This document shows, one piece after another, positions 63,935 to 64,000 of a stretch of 64,000 nucleotides of DNA; positions within the stretch are counted from its first letter, which is position 1; every line of letters begins with the position of its first letter. Origin of the DNA: Meconema thalassinum (Eukaryota > Arthropoda > Insecta > Orthoptera > Tettigoniidae). A model generated the notes under the pieces. It ran no database searches. It saw nothing but the letters and a program-made list of their open reading frames with translations, and had not been told where the DNA came from. A program made the translations under genes and the position numbers. The stretch spans positions 144,201,099 through 144,265,098 of the forward strand of contig OX336389.2 in assembly GCA_946902985.2 (NCBI GenBank), written 5' to 3'.

Positions 63935-64000
63935 TTAGCTTACGGGTTAGCGCGCTAGAGTTCGGCTTAAAGTATCTACGGTTTAATGGTCTGCTACAAA
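63935..64000 (+). repeat. tRNA-derived SINE cut by window end
   Basis: 'agcttacgggttagcgcgct' is box A of the SINE type at 61,695, with the box B region near 63,980. The copy runs off the window. Confidence 0.55.

Overview
The window is repeat-dense eukaryotic nuclear DNA, almost certainly from an animal and probably an arthropod (perhaps an orthopteroid insect; not resolved). The basis is Maverick/Polinton-type gene families, an RTE/CFDP2-like non-LTR retrotransposon, many tRNA-derived SINE bodies, a THAP exon, a C2H2 exon and AT-rich satellites. No bacterial-style operon, rRNA gene or CRISPR array is present. Almost every recognisable protein belongs to a mobile or virus-like element.

Region 1 (1 to about 20.9 kb) is most of a Maverick/Polinton- or adintovirus-like provirus (element A). 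Its left end lies outside the window. On the minus strand it has an rve integrase (cut by the window edge), a Maverick-conserved protein and a packaging ATPase. A TA-rich divergent promoter region follows, then a plus-strand block: fibre-like protein, membrane-active core protein, adenain-like protease, penton, double-jelly-roll capsid protein, BIR (IAP-like) protein, a conserved Maverick protein and a parvovirus-type phospholipase A2 protein. Back on the minus strand are two small genes and a protein-primed DNA polymerase B. The polymerase is split by a 3.9-kb transposon with a 4-bp GTAC target duplication and also has an in-frame stop. Several capsid genes carry single-base frameshifts in homopolymers. 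A 148-bp satellite array lies beyond the polymerase.

Region 2 (21 to 33 kb) holds a dead minus-strand RTE-like retrotransposon lacking its FADD box, a plus-strand fragment of the same family, a C2H2 zinc-finger exon, a THAP-domain exon, and several satellite and SINE families.

Region 3 (33.4 to 60.5 kb) is two direct copies of a repeat of about 5 kb, at 33.4-38.3 kb and at 41.7-45.0 plus 59.9-60.5 kb. Each carries a decayed fragment of a different Maverick gene and a 99-bp satellite that resembles Maverick terminal-repeat sequence. Copy 1 has a 1.26-kb foldback insertion. Copy 2 is interrupted by the most notable object in the window.

That object is element B (45,039-59,940), a 14.9-kb, almost perfectly palindromic Maverick with a 6-bp TCTGAT target duplication. 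Its two 7.3-kb arms meet around a 228-bp spacer. Each arm holds only a C2H2 zinc-finger/polymerase-B gene and a stub of the phospholipase-type gene. Integrase, ATPase, protease and capsid genes are absent. The layout fits a fold-back replication product of a protein-primed element, integrated by an integrase supplied in trans. The two arm polymerases carry different lesions.

Region 4 (60.5 to 64 kb) repeats the SINE and 152-bp satellite families of regions 2 and 3 in the opposite orientation.
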